A stretch of 64,000 nt of DNA from Fredinandcohnia humi (GCF_001439915.1 NZ_LMBW01000001.1:403429-467428), one strand, 5' to 3'. Positions 52,940-61,717 are shown, counted from the stretch's first letter. A program made the numbers and translations. Notes: generated from the letters alone by a model not told the origin.

Positions 52940-53012
52940 TTCGGCTCATTAATTTATAGGAAACTAAAAGTCCATTAAAAAGAAGAATGTTTTGACTACT
53001 ACTATAAATACG
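52940..53012 (+). pseudogene. 3' scrap of a UDP-sugar dehydrogenase gene
   Basis: ATTTATA..AAAAGTC..ATTAAAA..GAAGAATG.TTTTGACTA.. here aligns with the last 65 bases of the dehydrogenase gene at 48,458-48,524 (ends KNVFDYRYIYS there; readable here as NVFDYYYKYD with one base missing). It precedes the sulfotransferase and shows that a dehydrogenase once ended at this point. Confidence 0.55.
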
Positions 53013-53036
53013 ATTAAGAGATGTGGTGTTTTATAC

Positions 53037-53669
53037 ATGAAAAAGAGTGTTTACAAAGATAATGAATTAGTTAAAAATAAAGTAATTTTAATACATGTTC
53101 CAAAGGTTGCCAGCAGGGCTATGATTAAATCATTAAGCATTCAAGATCAAGGCCATATTCATTTATTCAATTATGAACTTGAAGATAGAATGAAATTTCA
53201 CGAATTTTTTAAAATTGGGTTTGTAAGAAATCCTTGGGATCGAGTGGTTTCTTCATTTTTTTATTTGAAAAATGGCGGGATGAAACATAAATATGATAGA
53301 AAAATGCAGAAGAAATTTTTTTCGATTAATAGCTTTGAAGAGTTTGTTCAGTGTTTAGAAAGCAACCATTTGTTTAAAGAAGAGATTATTAAAGAAACGC
53401 ATTTTAAGCCTCAATATATGTATTTAATGAACTTAAAAGGTGAAATTGAAATGGATTATATAGGATATTATGAAAATTTGGAGGAAGGGTTTAATATCTT
53501 GAAAGAAAAATTAAACAAACCTAATGCTGAATTAATAAAATTTAACTCTAGTGAGCATAAACCATTTTGGGAATATTATGATGAAAAAATGATAGAAATT
53601 GTTGCAGACATTTACAAAAAAGATATTGAATTATTTAATTATAAATTTCCTTTTGACAATATGATTTGA
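53037..53669 (+). CDS. Sulfotransferase family 2 protein
   Basis: 210 residues from the ATG at 53037; a TTG at 52992 falls in the dehydrogenase scrap and is unlikely. VILIHVPKVASRAMIKSL is the 5'-phosphosulfate loop and KIGFVRNPWDRVVSSFFYL the 3'-phosphate site. It is nearer to the chondroitin/carbohydrate sulfotransferase branch (RNPxxR) than the other three. Soluble. It stands alone and ends at a strong terminator. Fourth sulfotransferase of the locus. Confidence 0.85.
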   Translation: MKKSVYKDNELVKNKVILIHVPKVASRAMIKSLSIQDQGHIHLFNYELEDRMKFHEFFKIGFVRNPWDRVVSSFFYLKNGGMKHKYDRKMQKKFFSINSFEEFVQCLESNHLFKEEIIKETHFKPQYMYLMNLKGEIEMDYIGYYENLEEGFNILKEKLNKPNAELIKFNSSEHKPFWEYYDEKMIEIVADIYKKDIELFNYKFPFDNMI

Positions 53670-53673
53670 TAAT

Positions 53674-53718
53674 TTAAGGGACCCTAAGCTTTCAGAGCGA
53701 AGGGTCCCTTAAATTTAT
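53674..53718. terminator. Bidirectional terminator
   Basis: TTAAGGGACCCT with AGGGTCCCTTAA between convergent genes. Confidence 0.88.
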
Positions 53719-53730
53719 ATTTTGGATTAA

Positions 53731-54501
53731 TTAATTTTCCTGTTCCCATAAAGAAGAATTAAGATAATTTAAGTATTCATGCTTGAATGGATGCTCTGAA
53801 TTCCATGGTTTTTTTCTGCCAGTAAAATGAATAATCGCCGGGTTATCAATCGGATGCCTTTTCAGCATACCAGTTGTGTAATTCCATTTAGGAGCCAGTT
53901 TAAGCCACTTATCATGTAAAACAACATTTACTGCATCTTGGTCCGCGAATTTTATATTTGCATAGTTATCTTTTATATATTGCATAACTTGTGTTGATAT
54001 ATTATTTTCTCTCCACTTTTGTAAATTAATTAACATAAGGCCAGCATTAAAATAACTAGACCCTTCAGGTATTAATCGATTTTTCCATTTTTGCTTCAAA
54101 CCTAAATCCTCAACTGCAGCTAAGAAAAAGTCATAAATATTACTATTCCAAAGATTGGATAAGTCTTCTTTTACAATCAAATCACAGTCAAGATACAGCG
54201 CTTTAGAAATGTCTCTGCTCAATAGTTCTGGAATGATAATCGTATAATATGTCTCTTTGCTAAAATTGGTTTTATACTTTTCGAAGAAATCAGAAATTGC
54301 ATTATCAACTTTGATAAAATTTGTTTGTAAATTAAATCTTCCTAGAACTTTTTCTAATTTAGATTTGTTTACTTGTGAGATATTTCCATCAATAATAAAA
54401 ATTTTTATACCATTTGTTTCTTTCTGATTCTCTAAAAGTGAAGTTAACATTACTCCTAAGTGCTTTGCATAATCATCACTGGATGACGTTACAATATACA
54501 T
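53731..54501 (-). CDS. Family 8 glycosyltransferase, tandem copy 3
   Basis: 256 residues. GT8 features: LDCDLIVKEDLSNLWN (DxD), SYFNAGLMLINLQKWRENNI, FADQDAVNVVLHDKWLKLAP and IIHFTGRKKPW. Retaining galactosyl- or glucosyl-transferases of LPS/capsule type belong here. Highly similar to the next two genes along its whole length, so the array arose by recent duplication. Each copy has its own GAGGTGAATTA-like site, spacers about 40 bp. Last gene in the transcript. Confidence 0.87.
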   Translation of the reverse strand: MYIVTSSSDDYAKHLGVMLTSLLENQKETNGIKIFIIDGNISQVNKSKLEKVLGRFNLQTNFIKVDNAISDFFEKYKTNFSKETYYTIIIPELLSRDISKALYLDCDLIVKEDLSNLWNSNIYDFFLAAVEDLGLKQKWKNRLIPEGSSYFNAGLMLINLQKWRENNISTQVMQYIKDNYANIKFADQDAVNVVLHDKWLKLAPKWNYTTGMLKRHPIDNPAIIHFTGRKKPWNSEHPFKHEYLNYLNSSLWEQEN

Positions 54502-54541
54502 TCTAATTCACCTCATCAATTTAAGAGATTATTTTAATTGA

Positions 54542-55321
54542 TTAATAGTCTTGTTCCCATTGAGATGCATTTAGATATTTTAAATATTCTTGGTTGAATG
54601 GACTCTCTGTATCCCATGGTTTATTCAAATGACCCGTAAAATGAATAATAGCGGGGTCATCAATGTTTTTTCTTTTTCGAATACCAGTTGTGTAGTTCCA
54701 TTTTGGATCCAGTTTAAGCCATTTATCGTATAATACAGCATTTAACGCATCTTGATCCGCGCAGTGAAAATTTGAATAGTTATCCTTTGTATATTGAATA
54801 ACTTGTGTTGATATATTATGGTCTCGCCACTTTTGTAAATTAATTAACAAGACGCCTGCATTAAAATAACTAGTTGTTCCTACAGGCATTATTAACTCTT
54901 TCCACTTTTTTTTAATCCCAAATTCTTTGACTGCACCTAGGAAAAAGTCAGAAATATTACTATTCCATAAATTGGTTAGATCTCCTCTTACAAGGATATC
55001 ACAGTCAATATAAAGCACTTTGGAAACGCCTCTACTCAATAGTTCTGGAATGATAACCTTATAATATGTCTCTTGGCTAAGATGGTCGGTTTTATAGTTT
55101 CCGAAAAAATCAGAAATTTTTTCGGAAACTGATATAAAGTTATGTTGCAAATTAAATCTACCTAGAACTCTTTCTAGTTTGTGTTTGTTTTTACTAGAGA
55201 TATTTCCATGAATAATAAAGATTTTGATATCGGTTGTTTCTTCCTGATTTTCTAATAGTGAAGTTAACATCACTCCTAAATGTTTAGCATAATCGTCACT
55301 TGTTGCGGTTACAATATACAT
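54542..55321 (-). CDS. Family 8 glycosyltransferase, tandem copy 2
   Basis: 259 residues. IDCDILVRGDLTNLWN, SYFNAGVLLINLQKWRDHNI, CADQDALNAVLYDKWLKLDP, IIHFTGHLNKPW. The first 28 residues are almost identical to copy 3 (MYIVT, SSDDYAKHLGVMLTSLLEN). Differences concentrate in the region 110-135 near the acceptor side (LGAVKEFGIKKKWKELIMP), which could give different acceptor or donor choice. Site GGAGGTGATTC. Confidence 0.87.
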   Translation of the reverse strand: MYIVTATSDDYAKHLGVMLTSLLENQEETTDIKIFIIHGNISSKNKHKLERVLGRFNLQHNFISVSEKISDFFGNYKTDHLSQETYYKVIIPELLSRGVSKVLYIDCDILVRGDLTNLWNSNISDFFLGAVKEFGIKKKWKELIMPVGTTSYFNAGVLLINLQKWRDHNISTQVIQYTKDNYSNFHCADQDALNAVLYDKWLKLDPKWNYTTGIRKRKNIDDPAIIHFTGHLNKPWDTESPFNQEYLKYLNASQWEQDY

Positions 55322-55365
55322 TTTGAATCACCTCCATATTTATGAGTGTTTTCCGTTAATTAATT

Positions 55366-56133
55366 TTATTGTTCCCATTGTGAAGAATTAAGGTAGTTTA
55401 CGTATTCTTGCTTGAATGGATGTTCAAATTTCCATGGTTTATACTTGCCAGTGAAATGAATAATTGCAGGGTTATCAATTTGATGTCTTTTTTGGATATC
55501 AGATGTGTAATTCCATTTAGGGTCTAATTTGAGCCATTTATCATATAGCACAGCATTTAGTGCATCTTGGTCCATTAGTTTAATTACTGTAGGATTTTCT
55601 TTTATAAATTGGATTACTTGGGCCGAAACATTATTTTCTCGCCACTTTTGTAAATTGATTAACAAGAGACCTGCATTAAAATAACTGCATTCTGTTGGTA
55701 TTGACAGAGATTCTTTTCTATTATTTTTAATACCTGACTCCTCTACCGCTGCTAAAAAATAGTCATCAATATTAATATTCCACAGCTTTGATATATCTTC
55801 CATTACAATCATATCACTGTCAAGGTACAGCGCTTTTGTAATATCCCGACTTAATAACTGTGGAATAATAATTCGATAATAGGTTTCTTTACTAATATGC
55901 TTGATTTTACGTTCAAAAGAGTTAAAAAAATTATCGTCGATTGTGATAAATGTAACCTCTGAATCAAACCTTCCTACAACTCTTTGAAGTTTTAATTTAT
56001 TTTTACTAGAAATATTTGACTCAATAATATAGATATTGATGTTAGCATTGTTTTTTGAATTTCCCAGCAACGATTGCAACATGACGCCTAGATGTTTAGC
56101 GTAATTATCATTCGATGCCAATACAATATGCAT
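55366..56133 (-). CDS. Family 8 glycosyltransferase, tandem copy 1
   Basis: 255 residues. LDSDMIVMEDISKLWN keeps the second Asp of the DxD motif (DSD), then SYFNAGLLLINLQKWRENNV, LMDQDALNAVLYDKWLKLDP and IIHFTGKYKPW. First gene of the tandem transcript and the most divergent of the three. A fragment of a fourth copy lies just upstream at 56.2 kb. Confidence 0.87.
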   Translation of the reverse strand: MHIVLASNDNYAKHLGVMLQSLLGNSKNNANINIYIIESNISSKNKLKLQRVVGRFDSEVTFITIDDNFFNSFERKIKHISKETYYRIIIPQLLSRDITKALYLDSDMIVMEDISKLWNINIDDYFLAAVEESGIKNNRKESLSIPTECSYFNAGLLLINLQKWRENNVSAQVIQFIKENPTVIKLMDQDALNAVLYDKWLKLDPKWNYTSDIQKRHQIDNPAIIHFTGKYKPWKFEHPFKQEYVNYLNSSQWEQ

Positions 56134-56220
56134 TTTGATTCACCTCAACACATTATTTAATCATATAGTATGTAATTAATAATAATGTGATTGTGTACTT
56201 CTCCTAATAAAAGGTAGTTA

Positions 56221-56275
56221 GGATATAGTTTGAGACACTTATTGTATAGAATAGCATTTAATGCATACTGTTCCA
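56221..56275 (-). pseudogene. Fragment of a fourth GT8 copy
   Basis: Bases 56,221-56,275 align with 55,521-55,575 of tandem copy 1 at roughly three of four positions. Minus-strand reading EQYALNAILYNKCLKLYP matches DQDALNAVLYDKWLKLDP. Both sides have decayed further. Confidence 0.6.
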
Positions 56276-56434
56276 GCAAATGTATTTATGACTAGCTTAA
56301 TTCGTATACTTTTTGATTCTATTAAATATTGGCACTTAACCCATGATTTTTGTCCAATCCGTTTTAAAAATGATTAATACAATAATAAAGAAGTATCGTC
56401 TATTTAAATCAAATAACTTATTGAATCCTGAAAT

Positions 56435-57208
56435 TTGAATGGGGATGAAAAAGATTTAAATAATGTTTTTCATAGAAGGGCGTGTAAGGTAGTGGTTTCT
56501 ATTATATGTTGTACAATACGGTCGAATTTAATTGAAAATGTGTTTCAAAACTACGAAAACCAAACTTGGAAAGAAAAGGAACTAATTATAATTCTAAACA
56601 AGGATGATATGGATATTACGAAATGGGAAGAAAGAGCGAAGCAGTCACAGGGAGTATCAGTCTACCAATTACCGGAGGAGACTTATTTAGGTGATTGTTT
56701 AAATTATGGAATTGAAAAGGCAAAATACGATTTTATTGCCAAGTTTGATGATGATGATTATTATGCGCCTAATTTCCTGACACAGTCAATGCAGGCCTTA
56801 AAAGAGATGAATGCGGATATAGTTGGGAAAGCGACATACTTTATGTATTTTAAAGCCTCTAAATCGCTCGTGATTCACAGGCCGGGGCGTGAAAATAGGT
56901 ATTATACCAAGTTGAAGGGAGCCACATTAGTATTCAAGAAACAAATCATAGACAAAGTAAGGTTTCCAAAAAAAAATCTGGGTGAAGACGCGTTTTTTGT
57001 AAAGCAGTGTAAAAAACAGGGATTTACTCTATATTCTACAGACCGGTGTAATTATGTAGCCTTGAGGGAAGTAACATCGGAATATCATACTTGGAGGAGG
57101 AGTACTGAATGGCTTTTGGAAAGATCTACTTTCCTCTGTGAAACGGATGACTTTAAATCTATTGTACAGTGGCCAAATGGCAAAAGTGGAGATACAAAGA
57201 GCGAATAG
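56435..57208 (+). CDS. Family 2 glycosyltransferase
   Basis: 257 residues, GT-A. VVVSIICCTIRSNLIENVFQ start, AKYDFIAKFDDDDYYAPNFL (DxD cluster at about 98-103), then GEDAFFVKQCKKQGF as the later acidic motif. No membrane helix, so it acts in the cytoplasm. The TTG start lacks a convincing ribosome site; the true start could be slightly different. It begins a plus-strand series leading to the neu genes. Confidence 0.8.
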   Translation: MNGDEKDLNNVFHRRACKVVVSIICCTIRSNLIENVFQNYENQTWKEKELIIILNKDDMDITKWEERAKQSQGVSVYQLPEETYLGDCLNYGIEKAKYDFIAKFDDDDYYAPNFLTQSMQALKEMNADIVGKATYFMYFKASKSLVIHRPGRENRYYTKLKGATLVFKKQIIDKVRFPKKNLGEDAFFVKQCKKQGFTLYSTDRCNYVALREVTSEYHTWRRSTEWLLERSTFLCETDDFKSIVQWPNGKSGDTKSE

Positions 57209-57305
57209 CGGGTTGTGTTAGTCCCTTATCCCGATTAAAACATCCCCTTTTTATAAAAGAAAGTTTCTATATAGAAGTTTATTAAGAGTTTAGAAAGGAG
57301 TTCAT

Positions 57306-58556
57306 ATGTCGAAGAAATGGATCTATTTACCAATTGAAGTGATATTAAGGGAGTTAGATGCAAAATTACTACTAACATATTATGCGGTTAAACATAATTT
57401 CAATGTGGTCCTTGCAAAACAACACAAATTGTATCAAATCATGGAGACTTTACCGAAAGGCATCTTTGTGTCAAAGGGATACCCTAGAAATAAAAAAGGT
57501 CCGTTATTTGAGGCAAAAAAGCTTGGTCATGCTGTTGTTGATTTGGATGAAGAAGGATTAATATTCAATGAAGAAGCTTATTTGAATAATAGAATAAATG
57601 AGGAATATTTTAATATGCTCGATCAAATACATTGTTGGGGAAATGAACAAAAGGACACTCTTGTGAGAGCCTATGGCCATCCTGAAAAAATTCATTTAAC
57701 AGGTCATCCCCGATTCGATCTAGTAAAGAAAAAATTTCGTTTATTGTACAATGCTGAAGTTGAAGGGATAAAAAAGGAGTATGGAGACTTTATTCTTGTT
57801 AACACAAGATTTGGAAAGTATAACCATTTAAAAGGGTTTAATCCAAGACATGATTTTATTATGAGCCTATATGAGCATTTCATTGAAATGATAAAAACAT
57901 TAAGTCAAACATATCCGAATCTAAACATTGTTGTCAGACCTCATCCGCGTGAAACTTTTTCAAGCTATGAAGAAGAATTTAAAAATTACAAAAATGTTTT
58001 TGTAGTCAGAGAAGGAAATGTGGTGAAGTGGAATTTAGCCTCTAAATTAGTTATCCACAACGGCTGTACCACTGGAATTGAAACATTTTTACTTGATCAG
58101 CCCGTCATTTCTTACATGCCAATTACATCAGATGAACACACTGATGAATATTTAGCAAATGCAGTAAGTATTCAGGCAGTTAATATACATGAACTAACTT
58201 CCTTAATTGATTCTCATCTGTCTGGAGAAATCGATAGAATGAAGGAAAAACAACTAAAAAGCGAACAAAAAAAAATTCTATCTAACTATTATGCTGCCAT
58301 GGATGAAAACTATGCTTATGAAAATATTATCAGTTTATTAGACAGTCTGAGCGTTAACAGTAAGTCATCTTTACCGGAATCTCTATTACATGGTTCCGAT
58401 TTTTCAAGCGAGGATGAAGCTATAAATGGAACGGTGTTTACCGAAAAAGAAATAAGAACATTTTTTGAAAATTTAGATAAAATAGAAAAAAGTGATAATA
58501 ACCCGATTATACAAAAAATCGACCAGAACTTTTTTGTGATAAAACCAAAACAATGA
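57306..58556 (+). CDS. Surface carbohydrate biosynthesis protein (GT-B, capsule-transferase-like)
   Basis: 416 residues. IYLPIEVILRELDAKLLLTY opening, KGYPRNKKGP, LTGHPRFDL, VVRPHPRE (about residues 218-225) and IHNGCTTGIETFL (about 252-264) define the family of surface-carbohydrate/polysialyl or Kdo-transferase-like proteins seen next to neuBCA genes. Predicted to add or polymerise an acidic nine-carbon sugar. Strong AAAGGAG site. The last 70 residues are a charged, less conserved extension. Confidence 0.75.
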   Translation: MSKKWIYLPIEVILRELDAKLLLTYYAVKHNFNVVLAKQHKLYQIMETLPKGIFVSKGYPRNKKGPLFEAKKLGHAVVDLDEEGLIFNEEAYLNNRINEEYFNMLDQIHCWGNEQKDTLVRAYGHPEKIHLTGHPRFDLVKKKFRLLYNAEVEGIKKEYGDFILVNTRFGKYNHLKGFNPRHDFIMSLYEHFIEMIKTLSQTYPNLNIVVRPHPRETFSSYEEEFKNYKNVFVVREGNVVKWNLASKLVIHNGCTTGIETFLLDQPVISYMPITSDEHTDEYLANAVSIQAVNIHELTSLIDSHLSGEIDRMKEKQLKSEQKKILSNYYAAMDENYAYENIISLLDSLSVNSKSSLPESLLHGSDFSSEDEAINGTVFTEKEIRTFFENLDKIEKSDNNPIIQKIDQNFFVIKPKQ

Positions 58557-58691
58557 GACCTCGAGATTATTCTCCATAACGGCTCATCTTCTACCTCATC
58601 ATGCCATTATTTTCAGCAACCTGTGAGAATATGTCCTAAAGACAAGAGTGTTAGACACTATTAAAGATGTTTTTACGAATGGAGGAAAATA

Positions 58692-59735
58692 ATGGATAAA
58701 CCATATATTCAAATTGGTAATAGATTCGTTGGTGAAAACTACAAACCATTGGTTATAGCTGAAATAGGTATTAATCATGAAGGAAGCTTAGAAGTAGCAA
58801 AACAAATGGTTGATGCGGCATCAAGGGGTGGTGCAGAAATTATCAAACATCAAACACACATTGTTGAAGATGAGATGAGCAAAGAATCAAAGAAGGTTAT
58901 TCCAGGTAATGCCGATGTATCTATTTACGAAATCATGGAAAGATGTGCATTAAATGAAGAGGATGAAATGGAATTAAAAAGATATGTAGAATCAAAAGGC
59001 ATGATTTTTTTAAGTACACCATTTTCTAGAGCGGCCGCTTACAGATTGGAAAAAATGGGCGTACTTGCCTATAAGGTTGGTTCTGGAGAATGTAATAACT
59101 ACCCTTTAATTGAACTCATTGCATCATTTGGCAAACCAATAATTGTTTCTACAGGTATGAACGATCTTGAAAGCATAAAAGAAACGGTTAAAATCTTAGA
59201 AGCATATAACATTCAATACGCATTATTACATTGTACAAATTTATATCCAACCCCAGCACATTTAGTACGGCTAGGAGGAATGCAAGAGTTACAAAAAGTA
59301 TTCCCGAAAGCGGTCATCGGCCTATCTGATCATACCATTAATAACAATGCTTGTCTTGCGGCAACCGCTTTAGGTGCTTCCATTTTAGAGCGGCATTTTA
59401 CGGATTGTAAAAGCAGGAAAGGACCAGACATCATTTGTTCTATGGATCCAGATGAATTAACAGAACTGATTCAAGGAAGTGCGGAAATTTCACAAATGAG
59501 AGGTGGAAAAAAAGAGGCTGCAATGGAGGAACAAGTCACAATTGATTTTGCATTTGCAACTGTTGTTGCAACAAAGAATTTAAATACTGGGGATATTTTA
59601 ACAAAAAAAAATACTTGGGTTAAAAGACCAGGGACAGGAGAAATAAAAGCTGCGCATTATTCATCACTTCTTGGAAAACGACTAACGAGAAATGTATCCA
59701 GTGACCAGCATCTGAGGTGGGACGATTTTGAGTAA
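58692..59735 (+). CDS. neuB: N-acetylneuraminate (sialic acid-type) synthase
   Basis: 347 residues: NeuB TIM barrel (about 15-270; [51 protein letters not shown]) plus a C-terminal SAF antifreeze-like domain (about 285-345). Condenses PEP with ManNAc, or a related hexose, to give sialic or legionaminic-type acid. B. subtilis SpsE is a spore-coat relative. Gene order neuB-neuC-neuA is compact; the ATG follows GGAGG. Confidence 0.92.
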   Translation: MDKPYIQIGNRFVGENYKPLVIAEIGINHEGSLEVAKQMVDAASRGGAEIIKHQTHIVEDEMSKESKKVIPGNADVSIYEIMERCALNEEDEMELKRYVESKGMIFLSTPFSRAAAYRLEKMGVLAYKVGSGECNNYPLIELIASFGKPIIVSTGMNDLESIKETVKILEAYNIQYALLHCTNLYPTPAHLVRLGGMQELQKVFPKAVIGLSDHTINNNACLAATALGASILERHFTDCKSRKGPDIICSMDPDELTELIQGSAEISQMRGGKKEAAMEEQVTIDFAFATVVATKNLNTGDILTKKNTWVKRPGTGEIKAAHYSSLLGKRLTRNVSSDQHLRWDDFE

Positions 59736-59756
59736 TGTGACATGGAGTGCATCAGG

Positions 59757-60890
59757 ATGAAAAAAATATTGTTCTTAACTGGAACTCGGGCAGATTATGG
59801 GAAATTAAAATCCTTAATGAAACAAGTTGATAAAAGCCAAAAATTTGAACTTCATATATTTGTAACTGGTATGCATATGCTCTCCAAATACGGATCAACA
59901 TGGAAAGAGCTGGTGAAAGACGGTTTCAACAACATATATTCTTTTATAAATCAAAAGGAAAATTCCTATATGGATATAACCTTAAGTAATACTATTTTAG
60001 GATTAAGTAACTTTGTAGATGAGTTGAAACCGGATATGATCATCATTCATGGTGATCGGTTGGAAGCATTAGCGGGCGCAATTGTTGGCTCCTTTAATAA
60101 TATTAGGGTAGTTCATATAGAAGGCGGAGAAATATCTGGGACAATTGATGAATCAATTAGACATTCAATAACTAAACTTTCACATTTACATTTAGTATCT
60201 AATGAAGAAGCAAAGAAGAGAATCATTCAACTGGGCGAACCTGAAGAAAGCATTTTTATTATAGGTTCACCAGATATAGATATAATGGTCTCAGATCGTT
60301 TACCAACAATAGACAAGGTAAAAAAACAGTATGATATTGCATATGAAAATTACGGCATCATACTTTATCACTCCGTAACAACAGAAGTGGAAAAGTTACC
60401 TGAACATATTAATAACTTTGTAGAGACTGTGATTCAAACTAAGAAAAATTATATCGTTATCTATCCCAATAATGATCATGGCAGTAACATTATCATTAAT
60501 GAATACAAAAGGTTCCACGGAAATAAAAACTTTAAAGTATTCCCTTCCATGAGGTTTGAATATTTCTTAACTTTATTAAAGCATTGCGATTTTTTAATTG
60601 GTAACTCAAGTGCTGGTGTTAGAGAAACAGGTGTATACGGAATCCCTTCTATTGATATTGGAAATCGCCAAAAGGGCAGGTATGATACGTCAATACAAAC
60701 AAATATCATTCATGTCGATAATAATTGCGGGACTGATCTGCTTCATGCTATTGAAAGAGTTGAACAACATAAAGTTATTCATAAAAATTTTGGTGATGGA
60801 AAAAGTGATGAAAAATTTATCAAAGTATTAGAGAATAGCGAAATTTGGAAAATAGATGTACAAAAAAACTTTATTGATATAGAGTTTTAG
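59757..60890 (+). CDS. neuC: UDP-N-acetylglucosamine 2-epimerase, hydrolysing
   Basis: 377 residues from the ATG at 59757 (MKKILFLTGTRADYGKLKSL), eight bases after GGAG; the ATG at 59742 contains that site. IHGDRLEALAGAI, HIEGGEISGTIDESIRHSI, SPDID and GNSSAGVRETG are characteristic NeuC motifs. It releases ManNAc and UDP from UDP-GlcNAc, the substrate for NeuB. Twenty-one bases after neuB. Confidence 0.92.
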   Translation: MKKILFLTGTRADYGKLKSLMKQVDKSQKFELHIFVTGMHMLSKYGSTWKELVKDGFNNIYSFINQKENSYMDITLSNTILGLSNFVDELKPDMIIIHGDRLEALAGAIVGSFNNIRVVHIEGGEISGTIDESIRHSITKLSHLHLVSNEEAKKRIIQLGEPEESIFIIGSPDIDIMVSDRLPTIDKVKKQYDIAYENYGIILYHSVTTEVEKLPEHINNFVETVIQTKKNYIVIYPNNDHGSNIIINEYKRFHGNKNFKVFPSMRFEYFLTLLKHCDFLIGNSSAGVRETGVYGIPSIDIGNRQKGRYDTSIQTNIIHVDNNCGTDLLHAIERVEQHKVIHKNFGDGKSDEKFIKVLENSEIWKIDVQKNFIDIEF

Positions 60891-60891
60891 G

Positions 60892-61620
60892 GTGAAAAAA
60901 ATGTATAATGGAAAAACTTTTTTAGCTTTAATACCTGCCAGAGGTGGCAGCAAAGGAATATTAAGGAAGAATATTGTCACTATCAATAACAAACCGCTTA
61001 TTCACTATACGATAAATGAAGCTAAAGGCTCAAAATATTTAGATAAAATAATTGTGTCAACAGAAGATATGGAAATAGCGCAAGTAGCTAAGAGTTGTGG
61101 AGCTGAAGTTCCTTTTTTGAGACCTATGGAATTAGCAGGTGATGAAGCTAAAACAATAGATACGATTATTCATGTGATAAATGAATTAAGTTTACGAGGA
61201 AGCCAATATGATTATTTAGTGTTGCTCCAGCCTACTCAACCATTAAGAAAATCTTGGCACATTGACGAAGCGATAGAGAGGATTGTAGAGGAAGCAGAGG
61301 AGAGTTTGATCAGCGTTACCAAGGTAACAGAACATCCTATTTTGATACGGACGATTGATGAAAAAGGAAAGGTTAAGAATTTATTAAATCTTAATAGCAC
61401 AATCAGAAGACAGGATTATCCAGACTATTATAAGGTTAATGGAGCCATCTACATTAATAAATTGAATGAAAACTTCTCAAAAAATACGAGTTTAAATGAT
61501 AATAAACTAGCCTATATCATGGATAGGGAATTTGACTTAGATATTGATGATGCTGCAGATTTAGAAATTTTTAAGAAGAAAATTTCAGAACATTCTGGGG
61601 ATGAAAAAGACGACTTTTAA
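60892..61620 (+). CDS. neuA: Acylneuraminate cytidylyltransferase
   Basis: 242 residues (GTG 60892) or 239 from the ATG at 60901, which has AGGGTG six bases before it. LIPARGGSKGILRKN nucleotide loop, LQPTQPLR, then DYYKVNGAIYINK and DIDDAADLE. It activates the nine-carbon acid as a CMP-sugar for the transferases upstream. Its last codons (Asp-Asp-Phe, stop) form the left arm of the terminator repeat at 61.6 kb. Confidence 0.92.
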   Translation: MKKMYNGKTFLALIPARGGSKGILRKNIVTINNKPLIHYTINEAKGSKYLDKIIVSTEDMEIAQVAKSCGAEVPFLRPMELAGDEAKTIDTIIHVINELSLRGSQYDYLVLLQPTQPLRKSWHIDEAIERIVEEAEESLISVTKVTEHPILIRTIDEKGKVKNLLNLNSTIRRQDYPDYYKVNGAIYINKLNENFSKNTSLNDNKLAYIMDREFDLDIDDAADLEIFKKKISEHSGDEKDDF

Positions 61621-61702
61621 TTCAAAAATGAATTTGAGTCGTCTTTTTTGATACAGAAATTTAATATAATTATCTTTAATGGAACGTCAGTTTTTCAGCG
61701 GT
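61604..61702 (+). repeat. Right copy of the boundary repeat, terminator of neuA
   Basis: Stem GACGACTTTTAATTC with GAATTTGAGTCGTC (61,609-61,643), TTTTTTG tail, then GATACAGAAATTTAAT and CAGTTTTTCAGCGG, as at 36.85-36.94 kb. The stem differs from the left copy by paired changes (GAT/ATC there, GAC/GTC here), so the hairpin is conserved. Confidence 0.82.
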
Positions 61703-61717
61703 TTCCATTTTGACAAC

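Noticed and set aside
36852-61702. Composite transposon ended by the flanking repeats
   Set aside because: No transposase, integrase or terminal inverted repeats were seen; the flanks are terminator hairpins in direct orientation, so homologous recombination is the simpler reading.
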